Part shown: positions 25,331 through 32,526 of the stretch, one piece after another | Layout: the number at the start of each line of letters is the position of its first letter | Numbering within the stretch: position 1 is the first letter of the stretch | Assembly (NCBI GenBank): GCA_025450395.1 | Contig: JANWHK010000079.1 | Location: 1 to 32,526, forward strand | Origin: Bacteroidia bacterium | Lineage (GTDB): Bacteria > Bacteroidota > Bacteroidia > NS11-12g > UBA955 | Direction of reading: 5' to 3' | DNA: 32,526 nucleotides | Position numbers and translations under genes: made by a program | The notes under the pieces: model-generated | Told to the model about the DNA's origin: nothing | Database searches by the model: none | The model's input: the letters and a program-made list of their open reading frames with translations, nothing else

Positions 25331-25338
25331 TATAATTG
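25331..25338 (+). promoter_or_regulatory. weak candidate -7 box for apaG
   Basis: TATAATTG differs at one position from TAnnTTTG; TTG at 25306-25308 gives a 22-bp spacer. The 244-bp gap between tetR and apaG holds otherwise only the efflux promoter/operator. Confidence 0.3.
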
Positions 25339-25362
25339 CCCGGACAATATAAAGTAGAGAAA

Positions 25363-25749
25363 ATGAGCCTGCCTATCACGCAAAAAATCAACGTGTATGT
25401 GAAAACTTCTTTTAGCGAGCTGCAAAGCAATGTTGAACTCAATGAATATTTTTTTACCTATCATGTCATCATTGAGAATTTAAGCAATGAAACTGTACAA
25501 TTGTTGTCCCGCAAATGGCAGATAACAGACAGCAATGGTGAGAACAGGTTTGTGGAAGGTGAGGGTGTTGTTGGTGAGCAGCCCGTCATTGAAGCTGACC
25601 AGCAATATGAATATTATTCCGGCTGCCTCTTAAAGACAGGTTTTGGCAAAATGAGGGGATCTTATGTATTTCTCCGCGTGGACGATAATTACCGCTTCGA
25701 GGTGGAGATTCCTGAGTTTCACATGATTTTGCCTTGGGTGTTGAATTGA
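25363..25749 (+). CDS. apaG: ApaG domain protein
   Basis: The product has 128 residues from the ATG at 25363; the frame extends 9 codons upstream to a TTG but lacks family similarity there. ApaG hallmarks are VKTSFSELQSN, the FxYxVxIENxS strand (FFTYHVIIENLSNETVQLLSRKW), GEGVVGEQPVIE, YEYYSGCLLKT and MRGSYVF. The protein is an immunoglobulin-like all-beta domain. In enterobacteria mutants affect Co2+ resistance and Mg2+ efflux, but the molecular role is unknown. It stands alone, divergent from tetR. A heptad repeat tract begins at the base after its stop codon. Confidence 0.92.
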   Translation: MSLPITQKINVYVKTSFSELQSNVELNEYFFTYHVIIENLSNETVQLLSRKWQITDSNGENRFVEGEGVVGEQPVIEADQQYEYYSGCLLKTGFGKMRGSYVFLRVDDNYRFEVEIPEFHMILPWVLN

Positions 25750-25798
25750 GAGCCGGTGATCAGTAATCAGTAATCAGTGATCAGTGATCAGTAATCGG
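25750..25798. repeat. heptanucleotide tandem repeat tract (GAGCCGG + TRATCRG type)
   Basis: Seven 7-bp units: GAGCCGG, TGATCAG, TAATCAG, TAATCAG, TGATCAG, TGATCAG, TAATCGG. The first unit directly follows the apaG stop. The same leader and units occur inverted at 27102-27136. Confidence 0.8.
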
Positions 25799-25821
25799 TG
25801 AGGAAGTTCAGTAAACTTTAG

Positions 25822-26688
25822 TTAGTATTTGGGAAATGCCAGCAATCCGCCGGTGTGTATCAACAGTACTTTGTCATTATCCCTGAAGAATTTCTTCAGG
25901 TAAAGATCCCTCACAGCCATCATCATCTTGGCGGTATAAACAGGTTCAAGGTGAATATTCGTTTCAAGTGAAAAGTCCTTGATGAACAGCATCATTTCAT
26001 CATCCATTTTAGCATATTTGCCCCTGTGATATTCGTGAAACACATGCCAGTACCCTTGTGGATACCTGCTAAGCCTTTTGTCAAGGGAATGGTTATTTTT
26101 CAGGGAACTGATGCCTATGACTTTTGTGTCGAGGCCTTTTTCAACCACTGCTTTTACAATTCCTTCCATCGTAGTTCCTGTTCCTAAAGCCAGCACTATA
26201 TAGTCATATTCTTTTACCAGTTCATCAAGTATCTCAGCACATCCTTCAAGGGCCAGCGGATGATCTCCTCCTTCATCCAGGAATACGGCGCCGGGATGAT
26301 GCCGGGCATAGGTCTCAAAAAGCTTGTGTTTATCGCGGTAAGCATCCCTGCTCACATGTTTCAGGGTCATCCTGTTGTCGATACATATATTTTCGTAGAT
26401 GTTGAACTCCCGATCTTCGTCGCCTCTCACGAAGCCATAAGTCGGAATATGAAAATGATTGCCTGCAAATGCGGTAGCGACCAAATGGTTGCTGTAAGCA
26501 CCGCCAAATGTCACAATAGGGCCTTTTCCGTTCTTTTGTACATCGGTAATGAAATACTTGAGCTTGCGCCATTTGTTCCCCGACACAATCGGGTGTATCT
26601 GGTCATCCCTGAGGATGTCTATATGCCTGTTGAAATCAAAGAAGGAACAGGTCAGTTGCTCGGTATGACTGGGTTTGAAGGGTAGCAA
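25822..26688 (-). CDS. PLP enzyme of the ACC deaminase / D-cysteine desulfhydrase family, D-cysteine desulfhydrase-like residues
   Basis: The product has 288 residues, a bit short (family ~330). The PLP lysine is Lys39 in SGNKWRKLKY; GGAYSNHLVATAF holds the Ser-Asn-His motif, and LGTGTTMEG binds the phosphate. Two residues separate ACC deaminases (Glu and Leu, E295/L322 in Pseudomonas numbering) from D-cysteine desulfhydrases (Thr/Ser and Thr). Here they are Thr252 (PVYTAK) and Thr279 (HTGG), spaced 27 as in the family, which favours D-cysteine desulfhydrase (D-cysteine to pyruvate, H2S and ammonia). The start is TTG: no ATG precedes the fold and an in-frame stop lies just upstream. It is divergent from the DUF4286 gene. 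Confidence 0.82.
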   Translation of the reverse strand: MLPFKPSHTEQLTCSFFDFNRHIDILRDDQIHPIVSGNKWRKLKYFITDVQKNGKGPIVTFGGAYSNHLVATAFAGNHFHIPTYGFVRGDEDREFNIYENICIDNRMTLKHVSRDAYRDKHKLFETYARHHPGAVFLDEGGDHPLALEGCAEILDELVKEYDYIVLALGTGTTMEGIVKAVVEKGLDTKVIGISSLKNNHSLDKRLSRYPQGYWHVFHEYHRGKYAKMDDEMMLFIKDFSLETNIHLEPVYTAKMMMAVRDLYLKKFFRDNDKVLLIHTGGLLAFPKY

Positions 26689-26728
26689 AAATCTTTAGCA
26701 AATTAAGTGAAAAACATCATACAATTCT

Positions 26729-26736
26729 TACATTTG
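26729..26736 (+). promoter_or_regulatory. candidate -7 box for the DUF4286 gene
   Basis: TACATTTG fits TAnnTTTG 41 bp before the start codon. If used, the heptad tract at 26737-26771 would fall at the transcript start and in the 5' untranslated region. No -33 TTTG is apparent. Confidence 0.35.
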
Positions 26737-26771
26737 CAAATTCATAACCCATATCTCATAATTCATAATTC
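26737..26771. repeat. heptanucleotide tandem repeat tract (ATAATTC type)
   Basis: Five 7-bp units: CAAATTC, ATAACCC, ATATCTC, ATAATTC, ATAATTC. Reverse-complemented, the last two are the GAATTAT unit of the tract at 18361-18402. It ends 6 bp before the DUF4286 start codon. Confidence 0.7.
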
Positions 26772-26777
26772 CTTCAA

Positions 26778-27083
26778 ATGATCATATATAACGTCACATG
26801 CAATATTCCCGAAACCATGGAAGATGAATGGTTGCACTGGATGAAGCACGAGCACATTCCGGAAGTGATAGCAACCGAAAAATTCACGGGTTTCAAGATA
26901 CTGAAACTATTGACAGTGGTGGATGATAATGAAGGAGTGAATTACGCAGTGCAGTATTTCTGTCAGACTTTAGAAGATTATGAAGATTACGCAGAAAACT
27001 TCGCTCCTGCCCTGAAGGCAAAGACCTATAAAAGGTATGGCGACCGGGTTCTCGCGTTCAGGACGTTATTGGAGGAGGTTTGA
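26778..27083 (+). CDS. DUF4286 family small protein
   Basis: The product has 101 residues. MIIYNVTCNI, then WLHWMKHEHIPEVIATEKFTG, then YAVQYFCQTLEDYEDY match DUF4286, a ferredoxin-like (dimeric alpha/beta-barrel type) small protein common in Bacteroidota. The function is not known to me. It lies between two heptad repeat tracts and is divergent from the D-cysteine desulfhydrase-like gene and convergent with the dipeptidyl peptidase gene. Confidence 0.82.
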   Translation: MIIYNVTCNIPETMEDEWLHWMKHEHIPEVIATEKFTGFKILKLLTVVDDNEGVNYAVQYFCQTLEDYEDYAENFAPALKAKTYKRYGDRVLAFRTLLEEV

Positions 27084-27101
27084 TTCTCTACTGATTGATT
27101 C

Positions 27102-27136
27102 TGTCTTACCGATTACTGATTACCGATTACCGGCTC
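27102..27136. repeat. heptanucleotide tandem repeat tract, inverted copy of the tract after apaG
   Basis: Read on the minus strand: GAGCCGG, TAATCGG, TAATCAG, TAATCGG, TAAGACA. The leader's first G is the last base of the TAG stop of the dipeptidyl peptidase gene. Over the first 26 bases it agrees with the 25750 tract at 24 positions. Confidence 0.75.
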
Positions 27137-29310
27137 TAAAGGTTCTCCATAATATACTCCGTGATCTTCTGCATCAAATGCACCCGGTCCTTGCCTGTTA
27201 CATTGTGTTTATGGCCGGGATATACAAAATAATCCAGGTATGTATTGCCTACATTGACTGAGGTTTTACAATATAACAAGCTGTGTTGCCACAATACCAC
27301 ATCATCGTCACAGCCGTGTATCATCAGGAGTTTATCCTGCAGGCTGTTAACATAGTTCAGGAGGTTGGCATTTTTGTATCCCTCAGGGTTTTCCAGCGGG
27401 GTATCCATATAACGTTCGGTATACATGATCTCATACAAACCCCAGTCTATCACTGGTCCCCCGGCTACTCCAACCTTAAAGACCCCGGGCATACGCGTCA
27501 TCAGGCTGGTGGTCATGAACCCGCCATAACTCCACCCGTGAACTGCAATACGGTTGGCATCCACATAAGCGAATTCCTTCAGGTAGTTGACCCCTGCAAT
27601 CTGGTCCTGCATTTCGAGCTCGCCAAGCTTCCTGTGTGTTGCACTTTCAAAGGCGTGGCCCCTGTTTGAAGAACCCCTATTGTCGAGTGTAAATACAATA
27701 TACCCCTTTTGAGCCATCAGTTGCATCCAGAGATTGCTTCCTGCCAACCATGTGTTGTTCACCATCTGGGCATGGGGTCCGCCATAGACGTATACTACCA
27801 CCGGGTATTTCTTTTTCTTGTCAAAATCAGGAGGTGTGATCATCCTGCAATACAGTACGGTGCCTTCATTGACAATTGGAAAAAATGTGGTTTCACCCAA
27901 TTGATATTCTTCAAGCGGATTCGGGGCATTCAGCAATACCCTGAGTTGCTCACCCTTGTTGGTGTTTTGTGTAATCTTTTTAGGGACTGTCGTGCTGCTT
28001 AAAATATTGAGGAAATGATTGTATGGGGCATTGAAAATGGCTGTATTGGTGCCTTGTTCCGACGATAGTTTTTTTATCTCGTTCGTGCTGATATTTACGC
28101 TGTAAATATGCCTTTCGATCGGACTTTCCCTGGTCGCCTCAAAATATGCGAACTCACCTCTTGGATCTATCCCTATCAGGTTGGTCACCATCCATTTCCC
28201 GCTGGTGAGCTGACTGACCATTTTCCCATTTGTATTGTAAAGATACAAGTGGTTAAAACCGTCCTTTTCGCTTTGCCAGATAAATTTATTGGTCTCATTT
28301 GGCAGGAACATCATGCCGTGTTGCGGTTCAATATATTTTTCATCGCGCTCTTCGAAAAGCATCTTGTCCAGAATGCCCAGTTCAACATTGTACTTATTCA
28401 CGAAACACTGGTTCTGGCCCCTGTTGACAATGGCGATATATACAAAGTCCTCCTCAGGGCTCCAGGTAATATTGGTCAGATACTGTTCTTTTGGCTCACC
28501 CGTTTCCATATACAAGGTCTTTTGGGTTTGCATATCGTATACCCCTAATGTGACATGGTGGCTTTTTGCTCCTGCAATCGGGTATTTTATGTTGTATATC
28601 TGGGCTGGCATCTTGCTAACATCGTAAATGCCATAATCAGTTACCATGCTTTCATCCATCCTGTAAAAAGCCAGTTTGTTGCCTTTAGGACTCCAGAAAA
28701 ATCCCTTGGTAATACCGAATTCATTGCGGTGAACGCTCTGCCCGTAAACTATGCCTTTGCCGCCATCCCATGTGACTTGTCTTGGCCCTTCGGGTGTTGC
28801 AATATAAATGTTGTTGTTCTCGATATAGGCTACATTGTTTTTATTGTTTTCATATTCATGGTGCTCCGCTTTTGAAGACACCGATAAAATATTCCTGAAG
28901 GCCTGGACGGATATGTTGAAGTTTAAATACTGCGTGTCCTTATAGATCTTGAAATTGTCATTGTCTATCCATTCCATGACCGGAAAGGACTTCAAACTCA
29001 TGTTGCTGTTGTATGTCTTTATGGCATTGTTGAGGATGTCAAGGGATAAATTGCTGTCTGTTTTTTGGGTTTCAATATCCACGATATGCAGTTTTGCAGG
29101 TGTGCCGGTTTTAACGTATGAATATTTAGTTCCACCCGGTAACCATTGTAATTGAGACATGCCCTGGGGTCTTAGCGATTTTTTTGTTTCCTGCTGGACA
29201 CTGAGTATTGCTTCTTCCATGGTCAGTATCCGCTTAGCCTGTCCATGCGCGGTCTGGATAAGGCAAACGGCGATAATAAGGGAGATTTTCTTTAATCTTG
29301 TAATGTACAT
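27136..29310 (-). CDS. secreted S9 family dipeptidyl peptidase (DPP IV-like)
   Basis: The product has 724 residues. A signal peptide ends near TAHGQ (residue 24). Residues about 90-470 form the DPP IV N-terminal beta-propeller (FFWSPKGNKLAFYRMDES contains the typical DPP4 block). The alpha/beta-hydrolase domain follows from about 490: VVYVYGGPHAQ, the nucleophile Ser594 in HGWSYGGFM, Asp670 in HGCDDDVV and His702 in GHKHNV. Spacings of 76 and 32 agree closely with human DPP4 (78 and 32). The enzyme removes dipeptides, often with proline at position 2, in the periplasm. Signs of lysine/peptidoglycan metabolism next door (dapD, divergent) may be coincidental. Confidence 0.9.
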   Translation of the reverse strand: MYITRLKKISLIIAVCLIQTAHGQAKRILTMEEAILSVQQETKKSLRPQGMSQLQWLPGGTKYSYVKTGTPAKLHIVDIETQKTDSNLSLDILNNAIKTYNSNMSLKSFPVMEWIDNDNFKIYKDTQYLNFNISVQAFRNILSVSSKAEHHEYENNKNNVAYIENNNIYIATPEGPRQVTWDGGKGIVYGQSVHRNEFGITKGFFWSPKGNKLAFYRMDESMVTDYGIYDVSKMPAQIYNIKYPIAGAKSHHVTLGVYDMQTQKTLYMETGEPKEQYLTNITWSPEEDFVYIAIVNRGQNQCFVNKYNVELGILDKMLFEERDEKYIEPQHGMMFLPNETNKFIWQSEKDGFNHLYLYNTNGKMVSQLTSGKWMVTNLIGIDPRGEFAYFEATRESPIERHIYSVNISTNEIKKLSSEQGTNTAIFNAPYNHFLNILSSTTVPKKITQNTNKGEQLRVLLNAPNPLEEYQLGETTFFPIVNEGTVLYCRMITPPDFDKKKKYPVVVYVYGGPHAQMVNNTWLAGSNLWMQLMAQKGYIVFTLDNRGSSNRGHAFESATHRKLGELEMQDQIAGVNYLKEFAYVDANRIAVHGWSYGGFMTTSLMTRMPGVFKVGVAGGPVIDWGLYEIMYTERYMDTPLENPEGYKNANLLNYVNSLQDKLLMIHGCDDDVVLWQHSLLYCKTSVNVGNTYLDYFVYPGHKHNVTGKDRVHLMQKITEYIMENL

Positions 29311-29321
29311 ATGGTGTATAA

Positions 29322-29344
29322 AAATTTGTCAACGGCAAATTTGC
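29322..29344. promoter_or_regulatory. inverted repeat in the divergent dipeptidyl peptidase / dapD region
   Basis: AAATTTG (29322-29328) and CAAATTT (29336-29342) are inverted with a 7-base spacer; the right arm lies in the perfect palindrome GCAAATTTGC (29335-29344). It is 12 bp upstream of the peptidase start. The 146-bp gap holds no other clear signal. Confidence 0.35.
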
Positions 29345-29456
29345 TTAAAAAAAAGAATGTTTGCTAATTAATTCGATATGGGTCATTTTCTTCGAAAAAC
29401 TATGTACAATGCGTATATTCTCACATATTTTGATTTGTTTTGTAACCTAATTTAAA

Positions 29457-30296
29457 ATGGCGATGACTGAAACTCAAGATTTACAATCAAAAATAGAAAA
29501 TGCCTGGGATAACCGGGAATTGCTGAAGGAAACGGATACCCAAAAGGCTGTTTTTGCCTTGATTGAGGCGCTTGACAAAGGGCAGATCAGGGTGGCTGAA
29601 CCATCAAGTTCTTCTGCTTCAGGCTGGAAGGTCAATGAATGGGTAAAAAAAGGTGTAATACTGTATTTCCCATTGGCCCAGAATAAAACAGAACAGGTAG
29701 GAGCTTACGAGTTTCATGATAAGATTCCGTTAAAAAAGGATTATGCATCACAAGGTGTAAGGGCTGTGATGGGTTCTGTAGTCCGCTACGGGGCATTCAT
29801 CAATAAGGGTGTCATCGTCATGCCAGGATTTGTGAATATTGGCGCTTATGTAGACAGTGGCACCATGGTGGATGCATGGGCAACGGTAGGTAGCTGCGCG
29901 CAAATCGGTAAAAATGTGCACTTGAGCGGTGGTGTGGGTATTGGAGGAGTATTGGAGCCTATACAGGCAGCCCCGGTAATTATTGAGGATGATTGTTTTA
30001 TCGGCTCAAGGTGTATTGTCGTTGAAGGCGCACATATTGGCAAGGAAGCGGTATTAGGTGCTGGTGTGACCATTACGGGCTCCACAAAGATCATCGACGT
30101 CACAGGACCGGAACCCATAACTTATAAAGGACATGTGCCTCCAAGGAGTGTCGTGATTCCCGGCAGTTATGAAAAGGAATTCCCGGCCGGTAAATTCCAT
30201 GTGCCATGCGCCATGATCATCGGTCAAAGGAAACCCAGCACTGACCTTAAGACCTCGCTGAACGACGCCCTTCGCGAACATCATGTAGCAGTCTGA
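29457..30296 (+). CDS. dapD: tetrahydrodipicolinate N-succinyltransferase DapD
   Basis: The product has 279 residues, normal for DapD. It succinylates tetrahydrodipicolinate with succinyl-CoA in the lysine/meso-diaminopimelate pathway. The N-terminal helical part (1-90, SSASGWKVNEWVKKGVILYFP) is followed by the left-handed beta-helix of hexapeptide repeats (about 110-230; VMPGFVNIGAYVDSGTMVD, GSCAQIGKNVHLSGGVGIGG). The start could be the ATG at 29457 or 29463, since the protein begins MAMTETQ. The neighbouring GT gene starts 5 bp later. This implies use of the succinylase DAP route for peptidoglycan precursor synthesis. Confidence 0.95.
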   Translation: MAMTETQDLQSKIENAWDNRELLKETDTQKAVFALIEALDKGQIRVAEPSSSSASGWKVNEWVKKGVILYFPLAQNKTEQVGAYEFHDKIPLKKDYASQGVRAVMGSVVRYGAFINKGVIVMPGFVNIGAYVDSGTMVDAWATVGSCAQIGKNVHLSGGVGIGGVLEPIQAAPVIIEDDCFIGSRCIVVEGAHIGKEAVLGAGVTITGSTKIIDVTGPEPITYKGHVPPRSVVIPGSYEKEFPAGKFHVPCAMIIGQRKPSTDLKTSLNDALREHHVAV

Positions 30297-30301
30297 AATA
30301 A

Positions 30302-31381
30302 ATGAATATTGGTTTTGATGCAAAGAGGTATTTCCACAACCGTACAGGTTTAGGAAATTACAGCCGTGACCTGGTAGATACACTTTGCCATCAGTTTCCA
30401 GAAAACCGTTATTTTTTATTCGATAAAAATCCCTCCACACTTGATTTGCCCGCAAATACCATCGCTGTGGTGCCTTTGGGAAACAAATTCCTCTGGCGTG
30501 AGTTTGGTATGAGACAGGATGTCAAACGTTTTAAGCTCGATGTGTTCCACGGGTTAAGCAATGAATTGGCCTGGGGAAAATGGCCGGCTTCTGTCAGGAG
30601 AGTGGTCACCATACATGATGTTATCTTTAAATTGTTCCCTGAACACTATGAAGGGATTGACAGGATGATTTACGATAAGAAAACCGGACATGCTGTAAAA
30701 ACAGCGGATGTCATTGTAGCTACAAGTCATGCCACTGCAAAAGACCTTGTGAAATATTATCACGTGGATGAGAAAAAACTCAGGGTTGTATACCAGACCT
30801 GCGGTGCCGTGCACTGGAAAAATTATACCGAGCAGGAAATCACGGATTTCAGGAACAGACGCCAGTTGTTTCAACCCTTTATCTTATATGTCAGCAGTTT
30901 CGAGACCCGTAAAAACCACCTGGTCTTATTAAAGGCATTTAAGTCACTTGATGATAAAAAGGCAAGACTTGTGCTAGCTGGCCGACAAAAAGAAACTTTT
31001 AAGGATTGTGCAAGGTTCATAAGAGAGAATGGCCTGGAAAATCAGGTTCTGATCCTGAATGATATCAGCAATGCGGAGTTACCTTTATTATACAGGAGTG
31101 CCCAATCCTTTGTTTATCCAAGCATGGTAGAGGGTTTTGGTATTCCACTGATAGAGGCGGCCTGTGCCGGCTTGCCTGTTGCTGTAAATGATATAGAGGT
31201 TTTCAGGGAAATTGCACCCGGTGGAACCTCTTTCTTTGATTTGAACAGGATTGAAACCCTGGTCTTGGCGATGAAGGAATTGATACTGAAAACCAGGCAG
31301 GACTATACAGATCATTTAAAGACATTCACCCCGGATTTTGCAGCGGGGAAAATGATGAAAATTTATAAAAATGAAATTTAA
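30302..31381 (+). CDS. GT4-type glycosyltransferase
   Basis: The product has 359 residues. The N-terminal Rossmann domain starts MNIGFDAKRYFHNRTGLGNYSRDL, a sugar-acceptor pattern of mannosyltransferase-like GT4 enzymes. The C-terminal domain has FILYVSSFETRKNH, LVLAGR and the donor-binding EX7E-like motif VEGFGIPLIEAACAGLPV (about 276-293). It is cytoplasmic or membrane-associated with no signal peptide. It lies 5 bp after dapD, so the two are probably co-transcribed. Donor and acceptor sugars cannot be deduced; cell-envelope polysaccharide synthesis is a reasonable guess. Confidence 0.85.
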   Translation: MNIGFDAKRYFHNRTGLGNYSRDLVDTLCHQFPENRYFLFDKNPSTLDLPANTIAVVPLGNKFLWREFGMRQDVKRFKLDVFHGLSNELAWGKWPASVRRVVTIHDVIFKLFPEHYEGIDRMIYDKKTGHAVKTADVIVATSHATAKDLVKYYHVDEKKLRVVYQTCGAVHWKNYTEQEITDFRNRRQLFQPFILYVSSFETRKNHLVLLKAFKSLDDKKARLVLAGRQKETFKDCARFIRENGLENQVLILNDISNAELPLLYRSAQSFVYPSMVEGFGIPLIEAACAGLPVAVNDIEVFREIAPGGTSFFDLNRIETLVLAMKELILKTRQDYTDHLKTFTPDFAAGKMMKIYKNEI

Positions 31382-31393
31382 AAAAAAACTTAT

Positions 31394-31401
31394 TATTTTT
31401 G
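31394..31401 (+). promoter_or_regulatory. candidate -7 box for the double prolyl isomerase
   Basis: TATTTTTG fits TAnnTTTG exactly, 31 bp before the ATG at 31433, in the short gap after the glycosyltransferase. No TTTG occurs 19-21 bp upstream. Confidence 0.45.
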
Positions 31402-31432
31402 GCACAAAGATTGAGTTAACAAACGAGTATTT

Positions 31433-32526
31433 ATGAAAACGTTAAAAATGATATATGCAGCCTTACTGATAAGCGCTGTCTGCATGACCATCGAAACCTT
31501 CGGCCAGGCATCGGCTAAGCCCAAGACTGCAAGTCCTAAAGCCAAGACAACAACAAAGGCGACAACAACAAAAGCCAAGCCTAAACCAAAACCCGCACAA
31601 ACCCCAAAAACAGGAAATAGCAATATGAATAAACTTGAAGATGGCCTTTATGCCAAAATGACCATTACAACAGGAACGGTTTTAATTAAATTGTTTCCGG
31701 ACAAGGCCCCCCTCACCGTATGCAATTTTGTAGGATTAGCTGAAGGAAAAATCAAGAATACAGGCAAAGCTGCAGGCGTTCCGTTTTTTGATAACATGAA
31801 ATTTCACAGGGTGATCAGTATTGCAAATGGTGATGGCCAGGATTTTATGATACAGGGAGGAGATCCCCTTTGCAACGGTACCGGCGGTCCCGGTTATGCA
31901 TTTCCTGATGAATTTGATGAAACATTGCATCACGATGCACCGGGTTACCTCTCTATGGCGAATTCTGGACCGGCCACCAATGGCAGCCAGTTCTTCATCA
32001 CCATCGTGCCAACACCCTGGCTGGATGGAAAACACACCATTTTTGGCAAAGTGTTACAGGGACAGGAATTTGTCAATACAACAAAAACAGGTGATGGCAT
32101 CCTCAAGGTGGAAATTATCAGGCAAGGTGAGAAGGCTAAAAAATACGTTGCAAACCAGGAAACATTTGATAAGCTGAAGGCAGAAAAAGCGAAAAAAGCA
32201 GAAGAAGCGGCTAAGAAAGCGAAAGAAACTGCCCAAAAGGATTTTGACAACCTGGTTAAAACCAAATATCCGGAAGCCATTAGAACTGCCAGCGGACTTT
32301 ATTATGTTGTAGTACAGGAAGGAACCGGCAATCAGGCTACAGCCGGAAAAAATGTAAAGGTGCATTACGCTGGGGCATTGGTGAATGGCCAGGAATTTGA
32401 CAATTCCTATAAACGCAACGAACCATTGGCGTTCAAGGTGGGTGTCGGGCAGGTCATCCCGGGATGGGACGAAGGCATCAGCCTGATGAAGGAAGGTTCA
32501 AAATACAAACTGATCATACCTTATTA
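31433..32526 (+). CDS. dual-family peptidyl-prolyl isomerase: cyclophilin plus FKBP domain, 3'-truncated by window
   Basis: The ATG at 31433 opens a frame that is still open at the window end, so at least 364 residues. A signal peptide ([25 protein letters not shown]) is followed by a low-complexity Lys/Thr/Pro/Ala stretch (about 26-62). The cyclophilin domain spans about 68-235: [28 protein letters not shown] and [17 protein letters not shown] carry the family's catalytic Arg and surrounding residues. A charged Lys/Glu/Ala helix (about 240-270) links to an FKBP domain ([37 protein letters not shown]). Both domains appear intact. It catalyses proline cis-trans isomerisation of exported proteins, in the periplasm or at the outer membrane. 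Confidence 0.9.
   Translation, partial: MKTLKMIYAALLISAVCMTIETFGQASAKPKTASPKAKTTTKATTTKAKPKPKPAQTPKTGNSNMNKLEDGLYAKMTITTGTVLIKLFPDKAPLTVCNFVGLAEGKIKNTGKAAGVPFFDNMKFHRVISIANGDGQDFMIQGGDPLCNGTGGPGYAFPDEFDETLHHDAPGYLSMANSGPATNGSQFFITIVPTPWLDGKHTIFGKVLQGQEFVNTTKTGDGILKVEIIRQGEKAKKYVANQETFDKLKAEKAKKAEEAAKKAKETAQKDFDNLVKTKYPEAIRTASGLYYVVVQEGTGNQATAGKNVKVHYAGALVNGQEFDNSYKRNEPLAFKVGVGQVIPGWDEGISLMKEGSKYKLIIPY

Noticed and set aside
25750-25798. Heptad tract considered as a CRISPR array
   Set aside because: Units are 7 bp with no spacers and no cas genes nearby.
25750-27136. Inverted tracts considered as ends of an insertion sequence or transposon
   Set aside because: No transposase between them, no target duplication, and the enclosed genes look like ordinary chromosomal genes.
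29324-29334. TTGACA on the minus strand as an E. coli-type -35 box
   Set aside because: It is within 25 bp of the start codon, too close for a promoter, and Bacteroidota use TTTG/TAnnTTTG elements.
30302-31381. GT4 glycosyltransferase considered as BshA to complete bacillithiol synthesis with bshC
   Set aside because: The N-terminal acceptor pattern (RTGLGNYSRDL) is of the mannosyltransferase-like type and the gene sits with dapD, far from bshC.

Overview
The window looks like a chromosomal segment from a member of the Bacteroidota, most likely a Chitinophagales/Sphingobacteriales-type lineage. This rests on gene content: the rpmB-rpmG-DUF4295 cluster followed by ftsY, rimO and bshC, a DUF4175-tsaB pair, DUF4286, a type IX secretion C-terminal sorting domain, SPII lipoproteins, and promoters of the Bacteroidota sigma-A form (TTTG, 19-20 bp, TAnnTTTG). 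Shine-Dalgarno sites are largely absent, as usual for this phylum. No rRNA, tRNA, CRISPR array, phage gene or transposase was seen. No gene-free stretch exceeds 300 bases.

Layout. 1-2104 (+): the 3' part of an M1 aminopeptidase, then a secreted CAP-domain protein. 2110-4069 (-): a secreted thioredoxin-like protein and the rRNA uracil methyltransferase RlmD. 4216-8200 (+): a very large membrane-anchored coiled-coil protein (DUF4175) and TsaB, 1 base apart. 8287-9789 (-): an outer-membrane protein with a barrel, TSP3 repeats and a degenerate OmpA domain. 9925-14440 (-): bshC, rimO, ftsY, then DUF4295, rpmG and rpmB with their own promoter and terminator. 14599-16258 (-): a cytochrome c-like lipoprotein and a T9SS-secreted BNR/YCF48 protein. 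16340-18336 (-): a NamZ-like exo-muramidase and an AraC regulator overlapping by ATGA. 18455-25118 (-): a complete tetR-tolC-adaptor-RND efflux operon with a recognisable promoter/operator. 25363-27083: apaG, a D-cysteine desulfhydrase-like enzyme and DUF4286, framed by heptanucleotide repeat tracts. 27136-29310 (-): a secreted S9 dipeptidyl peptidase. 29457 to the end (+): dapD, a GT4 glycosyltransferase, and a cyclophilin-FKBP double prolyl isomerase cut by the window edge.

Most of the window is core housekeeping (ribosome, tRNA modification, protein targeting, lysine/peptidoglycan precursor, thiol metabolism) mixed with cell-envelope functions. I found no convincing new multi-gene defence or mobile system. 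The least explained signals are four intergenic tracts of 7-bp tandem repeats (two related as inverted arms that start exactly at stop codons), a TetR-operator-like inverted repeat across a strong promoter, a terminator only 25 bp upstream of ftsY with no separate ftsY promoter visible, and several non-standard protein architectures.
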